Assembly (NCBI GenBank): GCA_028551475.1
Contig: CM052356.1
Coordinates: 3,358,001-3,422,000, forward strand
From: Casuarina equisetifolia
Lineage: Eukaryota > Streptophyta > Magnoliopsida > Fagales > Casuarinaceae
Length of the DNA: 64,000 bases
Direction of reading: 5' to 3'
Position 1 is the stretch's first letter, and each line of letters opens with the position of its first letter. Below the pieces are notes generated by a model. That model was not told the DNA's origin. It saw nothing but the letters and a program-made list of their open reading frames with translations, and ran no database searches. Below are positions 11,442 to 26,879 of the stretch, one piece after another. The translations under genes and the position numbers were made by a program.

Positions 11442-12672
11442 CTACAAGTTTCTTGGCGGCGGAGTACCAGAAAACTTCAGTTTCACGATCTCCACTTCCA
11501 GTTCGCATTTGTTCCTTTGAGACTCAGAAACAGCATGTAACACAACTGCTTGGATCCTCTTCGTCAAGTCGGAAACTTTAGTCGACCCGGGGACGATCGC
11601 ATCCATTCGAAGGCTCTTCTCCTCCTTCCTGTGTCCTTCGTTCCTCCTCCTCTCTATCTCCCTCCTTTCTTCTTCGTTCCTCCTTCTCTCCTTTTCCCTC
11701 TTTTGTTCTTCGCTCCTCCTCCTCCTCTCCAACTCCCTCCTGTGTTCTTCGTTCCTCCTCTTCTCCACCTCCCTACTGTGTTCTTCGTTCCTCCTCCTCT
11801 CCATCTGCCTTCTGTGTTCTTCGTTCCTCCTCCTCTCCATCTCCCTCTTTTGTTCTTCGTTCCTCCTCCTCTCCACCTCCCTCCTGTGTTCTTTGTTCCT
11901 CCTCCTCTCCATCTCCCTCTTTTGTTCTTCATTCCTCCTCCTCTCCATTTCCTTCCTGTGTTCTTCGTTCCTCCTCCTCTCCATCTCCTTTCTGTGTTCT
12001 TCGTTCATCACAGGTCCAAAAGTCAAAAGTTCAACAGCGCCGCAATATTTCCTCAAATTTTTGACAACAGTCAGGGGGTCTACATCGCCAACAACTATCA
12101 GTTGTTTGTCCGCTCTCACATCTACTGAACAAATGCCTGGAAAAGATGTCGAACAGAACAGAAATAGATGAGAAGCTCGAAAAAAGCTTTTTACCACAAG
12201 AGCCAAGACCAAGGACAACATAAAGTTCAACAGGCAAAACAAAAATCTAAGAAATCATTTGGCAGGAATTGATGGAGAAATACATGATCCTAAATTTTTA
12301 TGCCTGCAATCATGATGCCTTCTGGAATTGATGGCTTCAATTGGTCAGAGAAAGTTGCAGGAAAAAGAATGGCAGTAAAATTTAGAATCTGAGCCGCAGT
12401 AAGGTAAAGTAATTTCAGAAGCTGAAAATTCTTGAAGCAGAGGTAGTGGTAGATCGGTTAAAATCGGTACCTGCAAGACAAGAAACTGCGCCCATGGCCT
12501 TCCGTTTTTGTTTCCGATCGTGCAAATCCATCTCCACCACAACTTTCTGCAACAAAAGTAATGAATTTAGATTCAAGAGATAGGAGATAACGGAAATGAG
12601 GATGACTATCACCCTGTAAACGAAGAAATTAGCAGAGACTATTTTGACATGGAGGGAAAGCATCACCTTCAT
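11442..12672 (-). CDS. HMA-domain protein with long E/R-rich repeat tail (copy C)
   Basis: The exons are 12667-12672, 12471-12546 and 11442-12136; the frame closes to 258 aa. Residues 1-70 are the HMA fold (KKVVVEMDLHDRKQKRKAMG, then VRADKQLIVVGDVDPLTVV), again without MxCxxC. Residues 72-204 are about eleven 12-residue repeats of the type NEEHRKEMERRR, almost free of hydrophobic core residues. Alternating E and R/K blocks predict a long stable single alpha-helix, not a globular domain. The end (PGSTKVSDLTKRIQAVVLHA onward) aligns with copy B, so the repeat was inserted or expanded inside an otherwise shared protein. Copy B has a single unit, [11 protein letters not shown], at the same point. 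No CaaX box. Function unknown. Confidence 0.82.
11607..12005 (-). repeat. 36-bp coding minisatellite
   Basis: About eleven tandem 36-bp units (one of 39 bp) lie wholly in frame within exon 3 of HMA copy C. Each unit encodes a variant of NEEHRKEMERRR. Units differ mostly by substitutions that keep the charge pattern (E/K/R/Q swaps, M/V/L/I at one position). The plus strand is correspondingly C/T-rich, which creates long antisense open frames that are artefacts. Confidence 0.93.
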
Positions 12673-12689
12673 TTTCCGGGGTTCAAAGT

Positions 12690-14260
12690 CCACAAATCTT
12701 GAAGGCTACAATGTCGAGGGGAAAACTATATGGCTACTGAGGTTCGATCATTTATATATATAGAAAGAAGATGAAGAATCGTGAATGCTGAAAAACTGTT
12801 CACTCACTTTTCAATTCTTCCAGTGGAAGCGGGTAGGGGGTTTTGGCAATTTTTATTGTTTGGGCCGCCATCATTGACTCTCTTTACTTTGCTTTTCTTC
12901 ATAAATCTTTGCGCATTTAATAATTAATTAAAGAAATATTGTACGAAGAAAAAAGGTGACACAGCGACCACTTATTCGTGAGCTTTACAAAGAAAAATGG
13001 GGTCGCTGAGTAGTGTCACCATTTTGCATCCATGAGCCTTATCTCTTTGAAGAAGCCCTAATAATTGACTAAAAAGAATTTATGTACAAAGAAAGATGGA
13101 CTTCTTCTGGAAACCAACTAAACTGTGGGCAGGGAACGGGAGGGTAACGCCTTACCTCTGTTCTTTATTTGCATCCAATGATGACTGTATCAGTCTGTAT
13201 ATGTATTTTTGAAAGCAAATAGCAAAATCATGCTTGTGAATTCAATGTCTCAGCTGAAACAATAGTTTGGAAGACTTCATGACAAGAGCAGCGGAAGAAA
13301 TGATCAAAGAAACCAATGAATTCTGAACAAACAGCATCAAAGCTCTAAAAAAATCTACAGCTACACTAAATGGCATGCAAAGTTTATGTTACCAAGTTTT
13401 GAAAATAACTCAAAAAAAAAAAAATCTAACAATAAAGTTTGAGATTCAACATCTTATGTGTGTGAGTCACATTCAATAACACAGCATCAAAAGATTAAAC
13501 AAGTCAAGCTTGACAAGATTCAAATTTAATAAGAAATTAACAAAAGAGATATTTTGACGTGGAGGGTAAGCATCACCTTCATTTTACTGCATTCGAAGTC
13601 CTCACCAGACCTCAACTTATCTAAACAAGGATAATTAAATACAAAGATACGCAGAGAATAGAAGAAAGCAGGTCAAACCCACACATGTCCCTTAATAGAT
13701 AAGGAACTAAGAGGCGACGACGCTGAAGCTTCGGACCAAGTCGTGGTAACTGCTTTCAAAGCTTCTTAAGTTTTCTTGAGAGTCAGCAAATGAAAGGCAA
13801 ATATTCCAAGATGCTTGCCCTGCAAGTTTAAACCATGTCCCTATCTAGTTACGTCAATGGGACACCACCGGCTGAGCACAACGTGCCAAATGGTGTGACT
13901 TCACGCGGAAACTAACCAAATTGTGGGCCTCGTCATTAGCTATAAATTCTGGGGAGCTTCCCGGGAAAAAAAAATCTAAAAATATTATTTGGAGGTGAAT
14001 CTCTATTCCAGGTATCTCTATCATATGATGACATATCACATCAAATCTGAAAGCATCATACTTCTTTGGTGCCCGGCCTGATTCTATGATTATCAGCATA
14101 TGCTTTGAGGGGGCATAAGAGATTAACCAAGATACAACATCATTATTGGAATTATTGCTTTTACCAAGTCCTACTTTCATCCTTTATTACAGAGCCGCAA
14201 AACAAGAAATCTCTACTAATGATTGGAACTTCACAAATACATTGGCATTATTCTATGGTG
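12690..14260. other. Spacer between HMA copy C and MDAR
   Basis: It holds the HMA exon-1 remnant (13200-13640) and a partial third copy of the shared spacer (about 13770-14100). A fold-back-like pair occurs near 12955-13020 (AGCGACCACTTATTCGTGAG and ATGGGGTCGCTGAG). Nothing else is recognised. Confidence 0.5.
13200..13640 (-). pseudogene. Remnant of HMA gene: exon 1 and intron 1 only
   Basis: About 13215-13640 matches 8870-9400 of the copy B locus, including the two-codon first exon ATG AAG at 13577-13582 with its donor. Exons 2 and 3 are absent. It is therefore a truncated fourth copy of the HMA gene's 5' end. Whether its promoter still works cannot be judged. Confidence 0.7.
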
Positions 14261-14262
14261 TA

Positions 14263-19844
<5,582 letters not shown>

Positions 19845-19849
19845 CAATC

Positions 19850-22040
19850 TACGCCCTGTAGCTCGTAAAAACCAGAGAGGAAATCAGAGATTAGGTTCTG
19901 ATCACGAAGAATCGTTATCGACGAAGTTGAGCTTGCACTGAACCTGAAGGCATGGCAGAGAGACGTTCGCTTCTGAAATTATATTCGTTGGAGGTGCTCG
20001 AGATTAAACTATTGACGGTGGCTCTAGAGGAGCTCCAAGGGACAGGGGTCAGGTCAGTTGGAGTTGGAGGGAGTAACGAAACGGCGGCGGTTTGGGCTGT
20101 CAGGCTGCGGCTGGTCAGTGAGGTCACTGACTGCAAGCGTATAACATTTTGTTTATTGGAGGTCGTTGCTGGACCGTAGGAGCTAACCCGAGACCAACAG
20201 GTGTTGAGCTAAGTTCTTCTGGAGTTTTTGAGATATTTATCATGTAAATATCAAACATGATATTATATTTTATTTCGAGATTTGTCAAATACTTAGCTTA
20301 CAAATTGTTTATCTTCTGATTTAAGAAATATTTAGAAAATTACTTATGATGTACTTAAAAAGTTTAAAGAATCACTTTGAAAATATATAATCGTTACTAA
20401 TAAAAATTAATGTTGTTAGAGCTTATATCATCCTTCATGTTTTGGAAGTAATAAGATAGAAACACATTAATGTTATAGAGATCATCTTGACCTTTCTTCT
20501 TTTTTTCCTGTTAGGTAATAAGAGGTTGGGGTTCTAAAGTTTAAAATTTAAAATTTAGGTTTTTAAAAAACTTATTATTTAATGTAAAAGTCAATTTAAG
20601 AGGTGAAAGAACTCGTTATTTTATAAGTATAATTCTTAATATATTTCTTAACAATGACTATTATACTTAAATTATTAGACCATAATGGCATTACATTACA
20701 TGAGTAATACATAAGCTCAAATCAATAAGAGCTAATAAAGTGTTTAAGGAATTTTAATATCACTTTAATAAGTTTATTGTCTAATTCAAAAATTGAATCA
20801 AGATATTATAAAACTCATTATCTTATAAATATAATTCTTAATAATGTGAAATTTATTACCAATATGTTAACATAGACTTTAAATGGCTAATACCTAAGTG
20901 ACTTCTTAACCAGACGATCTTGACTTATCTAATTAACAAAAAAAAAAAATCATAGTTTTGGGTATTTAGCTAAAGTTTTTCCACTCTAATGTTGTGCTAG
21001 CTTTTAAAACTAAGATGGGTAAAAAGGTGAAATAACATGTGGCTTCTCCATATAATTTTACTTTATTGAATAGCATAAACAGCTCTTTAGTGAAGTTTAA
21101 TCAAATTATTTTAATACTATTTGAGACTGTCAATTTGCCAAGAAATGTGGTGGTGTGGAGTATCACAAATAGTTCACTTTTATTTTCTTGGATTTTTCCT
21201 TTTCTTTTTCTGAGTTAGGTGGTTGGATGAACATGCAGTGGAGAGAATGTGAAGTAATCAGAAGGTGAAAAAGGTAGGTAATCTAGGGTCTTCGGCCACC
21301 ATGAAAGTTGTAGCACCATGATTACAATCATGAACCGGCATAACCATTCACGCGCTTTAAGCTTTAAATGCGGCATGAACAGAGAAATTGTCATGAACAT
21401 TTTCTGGCCTTTCAGTGGATGGAAAAGGAAAACGACGAATTCATGGAATCATTTGGTGTTTAAAAGTCTTGTTAATGAATATAAGGCAATACCAGATATG
21501 TTGCCTCCATTAATTGTAACATTGTGTATAATATTTCCATGTAATATTTTTGTATTCAATACATTTATATGTATGCCTTATATGGAATAGGTCTTATCCG
21601 ATAAGAGAAGATATAGTAAATTCTCACACTCGCTGGTACTTAGTTTGTTACAAGTCCCAAATTAGACAGACCTCTAAAGTTGCAGTCTCATGGTCTATTC
21701 AATTGTTTGGTTTGTAGGAAAATTTGATGGAAATAAGGCAGGAATTCTCAACAAAGAAACTGAAAGCCTATAATTCTGCAGTTATGATACAAATTAGGCT
21801 AGATTGGTTCTGTACATCGTCGACCAAAGAACCTTCTGTACCCAAAAACAAATTAGCAATTGACCGAGAAACTAAACAGAGTACATTACACATGGAGGGA
21901 TGGATGCTTCACCACAACCTTGAAGTGGCTGAAGTGGCTGAAGCCATACTCTTTCATGAAAGACCCTTCTACAGGACAGGATCAATTCCTCTGAACAAAC
22001 TGAACCAGGGATCAACAAGATTACCTTAGGGGGTTCCAAA
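19850..22040. other. Spacer between MDAR and ROH1-like gene
   Basis: The first 100 bases or so are the MDAR 5' leader/promoter side. About 20520-20870 has two related AT-rich segments (20603-20650 and 20808-20860) that look like a degraded short direct-repeat element. An open frame of 101 codons at 21724-22029 (plus) has no family features and runs into the 3' side of the ROH1-like gene; I do not call it. Nothing else is recognised. Confidence 0.5.
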
Positions 22041-22042
22041 AT

Positions 22043-23209
22043 TTAGATTATGGGAGTAGACACTTTCGCACCTTGGTCCATCATGTTGAGAACGTCTGCC
22101 CTACTCCTTACGATCCTATGAAATACCTCTCTGATCTGTTGCTGCAAAGGCACCAGGCCTTCCTCCATCTTCTTGCAATTCTCAGCTAATTCAAGCACCT
22201 GTGCCGCCATCTCCTCCAAGCGTTCGGGCTCCCCGGGGAACTGAAACGAGTCGGCAAACTCAATCAGAGACAGCCCCAGCTTCTCCAGCCTCTGCGTCTC
22301 CTCGAGTAACCCAGCCCACTTGTTCTTCTCCTTCTTCTTCTTCCACTCCTCACCAATTCTTTCCTGCAAAACGATCATGGACTGAGCCCAGCTCTGTTGT
22401 CTCGGAATCTGGAAATGGGTCGGCAATCCGCTCCTTTCCTGGCATGGAATCGCCGCGACCAAAGCCCACATCACAAAGACCACGACCGTACTCATTATGT
22501 ACAACGGTAAAGCCAAGCCGGACGATTCCCCGCCACGAGGTGCCACGAGATTGGCGGACATGGCCTGGATTTGCTTTGCTGCTGACCAACCCCTTGCCAT
22601 GGACCACGACAAGGACCGGAATTGCCCCACAACGGCTCGGTCTCTATTCGACGGCGCACCCCGCCGGCCGAACGACCAGGTTCGCTCGGCGGACTTGTGG
22701 GTGCTACCCTCCTGGTCCCCGAGCGTCAACATCAGCGAATTCAACGCCTTCTTGGATCGCCGAACCTGGCCATCCCCGATCGGCCTCTGTTCCAACGCCG
22801 AGACCGCGATCTCCGCCAGCTTCTGATAGTGTCTGACCGACTCGACGCCGTTCACGATCGCATTGCAGACGTCCAGCGCCTTCACGACACGGTCATGGAA
22901 CTCAGGGATGAGACGGTCCATGGGGGGTTTTCCAATCTGGGACTGGTCGCGACCCATTAGCATCATGGCCTTGAACTCCGCCTCGCAGCAGAGAAACACG
23001 TCGAGGAGCTTCCGGAGCCAGGAGATGGAAAGCAGGGGTTCTTCTTCAGAGGTGGAAGACAGGAGGTTAGAGAACCGATCAGCGACGTGCTTCTGGAAAA
23101 ACTCAAGGTCCTCGAGCTCCTGCTCGTGGTTTCCATCCATGGACACCACCTGGTTTCGGCGGATACTAATCCGGTTCAGGAACGAACTCTGGTTATCCGT
23201 CGGCCGCAT
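22043..23209 (-). CDS. ROH1: ROH1-like protein (DUF793 family)
   Basis: Single exon of 388 aa. The start at 23209 was chosen because MRPTDNQSSF begins the family-like N-terminus; an in-frame ATG 36 codons upstream lies in hydrophobic leader-like sequence typical of 5' UTR. Visible features are an N-terminal helical region (QELEDLEFFQKHVADRF, SISWLRKLLDVFLCCEAEFK) and a Ser/Arg-rich middle (about 165-205). One clear membrane-spanning stretch at about 231-254 (LALPLYIMSTVVVFVMWALV) is followed by a charged coiled-coil half ending near residue 380. Arabidopsis ROH1 is known to bind the exocyst subunit EXO70A1, and relatives are membrane-associated plant-specific proteins. A role in secretion is inferred. 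BYPASS1-like proteins are the nearest alternative. The locus is GC-richer than its surroundings, as expected for an intronless plant gene. Confidence 0.82.
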   Translation of the reverse strand: MRPTDNQSSFLNRISIRRNQVVSMDGNHEQELEDLEFFQKHVADRFSNLLSSTSEEEPLLSISWLRKLLDVFLCCEAEFKAMMLMGRDQSQIGKPPMDRLIPEFHDRVVKALDVCNAIVNGVESVRHYQKLAEIAVSALEQRPIGDGQVRRSKKALNSLMLTLGDQEGSTHKSAERTWSFGRRGAPSNRDRAVVGQFRSLSWSMARGWSAAKQIQAMSANLVAPRGGESSGLALPLYIMSTVVVFVMWALVAAIPCQERSGLPTHFQIPRQQSWAQSMIVLQERIGEEWKKKKEKNKWAGLLEETQRLEKLGLSLIEFADSFQFPGEPERLEEMAAQVLELAENCKKMEEGLVPLQQQIREVFHRIVRSRADVLNMMDQGAKVSTPII

Positions 23210-23319
23210 TGTAACGTCTGAGCAAAAGAATTCTGCTTTGGTTTTCTCGAACAGAGAGAGATAACAAAAGCAGAAGATTGGGAAATCGGAATAGATACGA
23301 CAGGGAAAAAAGGGCAAGA

Positions 23320-24386
23320 AGAAATCAGAAAAAGAACAGGTCCGAGGATAACTGGCCGGGACTAGAATGTCAATATATACCGACCGAAATTTAAGGCCAT
23401 GACTTCTCGGGGATGAGACCGTTTCCTCTTTTCTTTTTGTGGACGCTGACTTGGCTCACCCTTTGCCATGTTCTTCATTTTTATTCATCTCCCACACTCC
23501 CAACTAACCAAGGTACATTTCCGTAAGATACTTAATAATAGTGTTGAAATGGTTTTCCAATTTCTTTCTTTCTCCATTTCCCTGCTTTGTTATCTAAAAA
23601 TAATTCACGTTTACTTTCTTCTCTTCATCTATTTTTTAAGTTTCTAGACAAAATCTTATCCATTGTTAAGCCGTGTGTAGAAGTAAAATCTTTACAATTT
23701 TAATTGTTTTGAACTTTTCTCACGTCTATATATATAGATATATATCCTTGGGCACCAATTAATTTAACAAATTTTTCTCGCATAACATAAAAAAGGAAAA
23801 GGCTTGTATTACTAAAGACATTTATAATAAAATCTTGAAATACTAAACCGGTAAATTATTGCTAAAATTATTGATGTCACATTTAGTTTAAATGTCCCAA
23901 ATTGTTATACACTTCAATCATTTTATAAAAAACAATCAAGCTTAAAAACTACTCTCAATATTTTTATTTTGAATATTGTTCCCAACATAGTCTTTTGTAA
24001 GCCCAAGCTTGCTAGAGGCTTTTTTTATATATAAAAAAAAATAAGAGTGATATTGAGATAAATTTTATTAATATCAATCAAATTGGACATAATAATCATA
24101 TCTCGAATAAACATAAATAAAAATCAGTCATTATAACATAATCAGATGCTTAACCATAAAGGGTTTCATAAACATGTAATAAACCACCACATGTGATCTA
24201 ATACCAATTGTTATGTATGATCCCTATCTAGAGAATAGCATTTAGCTAAATAAATGGATGAAAATAAGGGAATTTAGGGAAATGATGGAGCCCAGTCAGC
24301 AAGCCACAAAAGCTGGTGGATGGCGGGGGACGCGTCGTCGGATCAGACAGTCCAACTAGTCCGGTCCATTTGTCAGAGTTGCGAAC

Positions 24387-24426
<40 letters not shown>

Positions 24427-26260
24427 AAAGGGTGAAGCAATGGAGTATTGACCAGGTCCAGGGACCACGCGATTCCCTTCGACGCTTCCGCACGACCTGG
24501 TTAAGCCTGCCCCTTGCTCGCCTTTACGGCCCTTCCAAGCCTCTGCACTGGCTTCTTGTCCAGCCTTGCACCTTTTCTTCTCTTTTTTTTTTTTTTTATG
24601 TCCATATTTATTAGTTAACAAATTTTACATTTTCTTATTCAATTTTAAATTATAGATTTTAATAATGCGGGTATGAACGTGTTTTTGACTTCGATTGCTA
24701 AACACGTTACGTGACACAAGTTTTGATCGTTGATTAAATTAATCGTTGGGACTTATAGTTTGGGACATCGGTCTTTTTTCTAACTGTGCTAAATATCTTT
24801 TGTAAATTCAAATGTGATCTTTGGATTAAGTTAATCATATTTCTTCGTGAACTAAGCAAAGTCAAGTTTATTTTCTTTATCTATCCAATTCAACCAATAG
24901 ACTGTGTCAATCTTTTAAACTTTTGTTTTATTTGATCGCATCTATGGGTGGAATCTCATCTACTCAAAACTATACTGGGTAACTGCTATTAGTGTTTATA
25001 ATCTCAAATTTGATGAGCAAAAACAATTTCGTTGTTGTTTAGATAACTTCTTCGTTCAGGTCGCCCAACTCTAATGGAGCCAATGGTTACCTGTATGCAA
25101 TTGAGAGTAAACAGTGAGGAAGATTTAAGGCCAAGAGGACAAGAAAATTGTTAAGAACATGGGCGATGAATTATAGAATTTATTATACAATGGTCGGTCT
25201 CAACATCCACATCAAATGTTGAATTTCCTGATACAAACCTCTGACATTAGTAGGCCGGCTGGAAAGAAAAGAAAAGGCAAAAGGGGGGAGATTCGCATCC
25301 ACCAGGGTGACCCACAGAGGCTGCAGTTTCTGCGGTTAGTCTTTGATTGATTTTTTATCTTTGCCTGGAAGAATCAAGGACATCAAGTTGCTCAAGCCGT
25401 GGGGTTTATGCTTAGTATGAAAGCCCAAATAGCAAGATAACTTTTTTAATTCGAAGTTTATATATATGTAAAGATTTTCTAAACTATAGATCAAATTTTA
25501 GCTTAAACTTTTAAAAATTCTCACTCGGTATGAGAGGCTTTAAATATAGTATATTTTGTGCTACCTTAAGCTTAATAATGTTTAGTGTGTGAGACAAAAA
25601 TGTAATGTTTAAATGAAGATTAATTTTTAGATTGAACCTTTAAACTTTATTATAAACTAAACAAAAAAGATAAATCAAAATAACAACATGACTCAAGATG
25701 TTATTTCTCAACCAGAGGACAGGTTTCTCAACAAATACAATGGTCAATAACTTCAGAACTGTAATCTTTCCAGCGATGGAAGGATCTGTGAAAGTTTCTA
25801 GCAGTTAAAGCGAAAGACGCCCATGATTGGAAGATTTAGATTTTCAGCTGACTTTTAAAGAACGACCTGAAAATTTCTCATGGAGTTCTAGTCAATCTTC
25901 CAAAGCACCCAAAGCATATTGAATCTGATGGAACAACAGCGAAGTCAAGATTTGTAACAGATGACATCGGGCTGAAGGACTAAATCAAGATTATTTTTTT
26001 GTTTTATTCCAAAATTCCAAGAGATTTAGCTGGGTAGTTTGGCACAGGTAGCGAAAAATCTGCAATAGTGTCTTATCTGCATCATTAGCTACCATTGGGG
26101 GCTTAAAAGCTGCTAATACATGCCAAAGGGAACAAACAAAAGGTGGTTGAGATGTTAAGAGTTCGTATTATCTATATTAAATATGGTTGTTGTATATTAT
26201 TAATATCTTTAAATATTCTATTGTCACAAGACTAGTTTTGAGAATACAAATTAAATATTT
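23320..26260. other. Spacer; GA repeat and element relics
   Basis: No gene is supported. About 24055-24215 contains an AT-rich element end with TGGTATTAGATCAC on the minus strand (about 24200-24214), resembling a degraded tRNA-Met primer-binding site. The neighbouring ATTTTATTAATATCAAT is shared with about 36712-36730, so it is a dispersed repeat. About 24440-24580 is locally GC-rich without a convincing frame. The remainder to 26260 shows nothing recognisable. Confidence 0.45.
24389..24422. repeat. (GA)17 microsatellite
   Basis: Uninterrupted GA dinucleotide run in intergenic DNA. It generates spurious Ser/Leu or Arg/Glu open frames on both strands. Confidence 0.95.
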
Positions 26261-26268
26261 AAGCATTA

Positions 26269-26870
26269 GATTAAAGATTTGGTTTATGTTATTTTGGTGT
26301 AGACCAGCATATACTTAAGATGAGAAGATATGCAAAATCATAGTTGTTCCACATCATTTTTATACACCCAAATAACCCAAGTTAAATATTTAAGTATGCA
26401 TTAGATTAAAGATTTGGTTTATGTTATTTTCGTCTATACTAGCATATATTTAAGATGATAAGATATGTGAAATAATAATTTTTCTACATTGTTTTTATAT
26501 ACCCAAATAATACACTTGAGTGTCAAACTTGAAACCATCATTTAGTTTATGTAATCTTCATTTCATCATTGCATCCCATTATTTGTAGGCTAACATATAC
26601 TTAAGATGAGAAGATGAACAAAATAGTAGTCCCACATCATCTTTATACACCCAAACTAATACACTTAGGTGTCAAACCTAAAACCATCATTTACTTTGTG
26701 TAATCTTCATCTCATTGTTTCATCCCATCATTTGTAGACTAGCGTACACTTGAAATGTACTAAATAGTAGTCATCCCATATCACATCCCATCGTTTGAAG
26801 ACTAGCATGTTTATGTAATCTTTTGTCCTATAATTAGTAGACTATTATGTACTTAAGATGAGGAGACGTG
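26269..26870. repeat. Degenerate tandem repeat, about 3-4 units
   Basis: A unit of about 130-190 bp recurs with drift. Recurrent landmarks are AGATTAAAGATTTGGTTTATG (twice), variants of AGCATATACTTAAGATGAG (at about 26306, 26441, 26590 and 26850), TTTTTATACACCCAAAT (three times) and CATCATTTAGTTTATGTAAT (twice). Copies are AT-rich and noncoding. It may derive from LTR or MITE ends. Confidence 0.75.
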
Positions 26871-26879
26871 CTTCTCCTA

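Noticed and set aside
11607..12005. Regular repeat that might be read as a CRISPR-like array
   Set aside because: Units are contiguous without unique spacers, lie within a coding exon, and the genome is a plant's.
11550..12128. Long plus-strand open frame rich in Pro, Phe and Leu
   Set aside because: It is the antisense shadow of the 36-bp minisatellite in HMA copy C; period and frame come entirely from the repeat.
21724..22029. 101-codon plus-strand open frame
   Set aside because: No family features, low-complexity neighbours, and it overlaps the 3' side of the ROH1-like transcript.
22201..22960. Several plus-strand open frames of 85-211 codons
   Set aside because: They are antisense to the GC-rich single-exon ROH1-like gene and show no domain or start context of their own.
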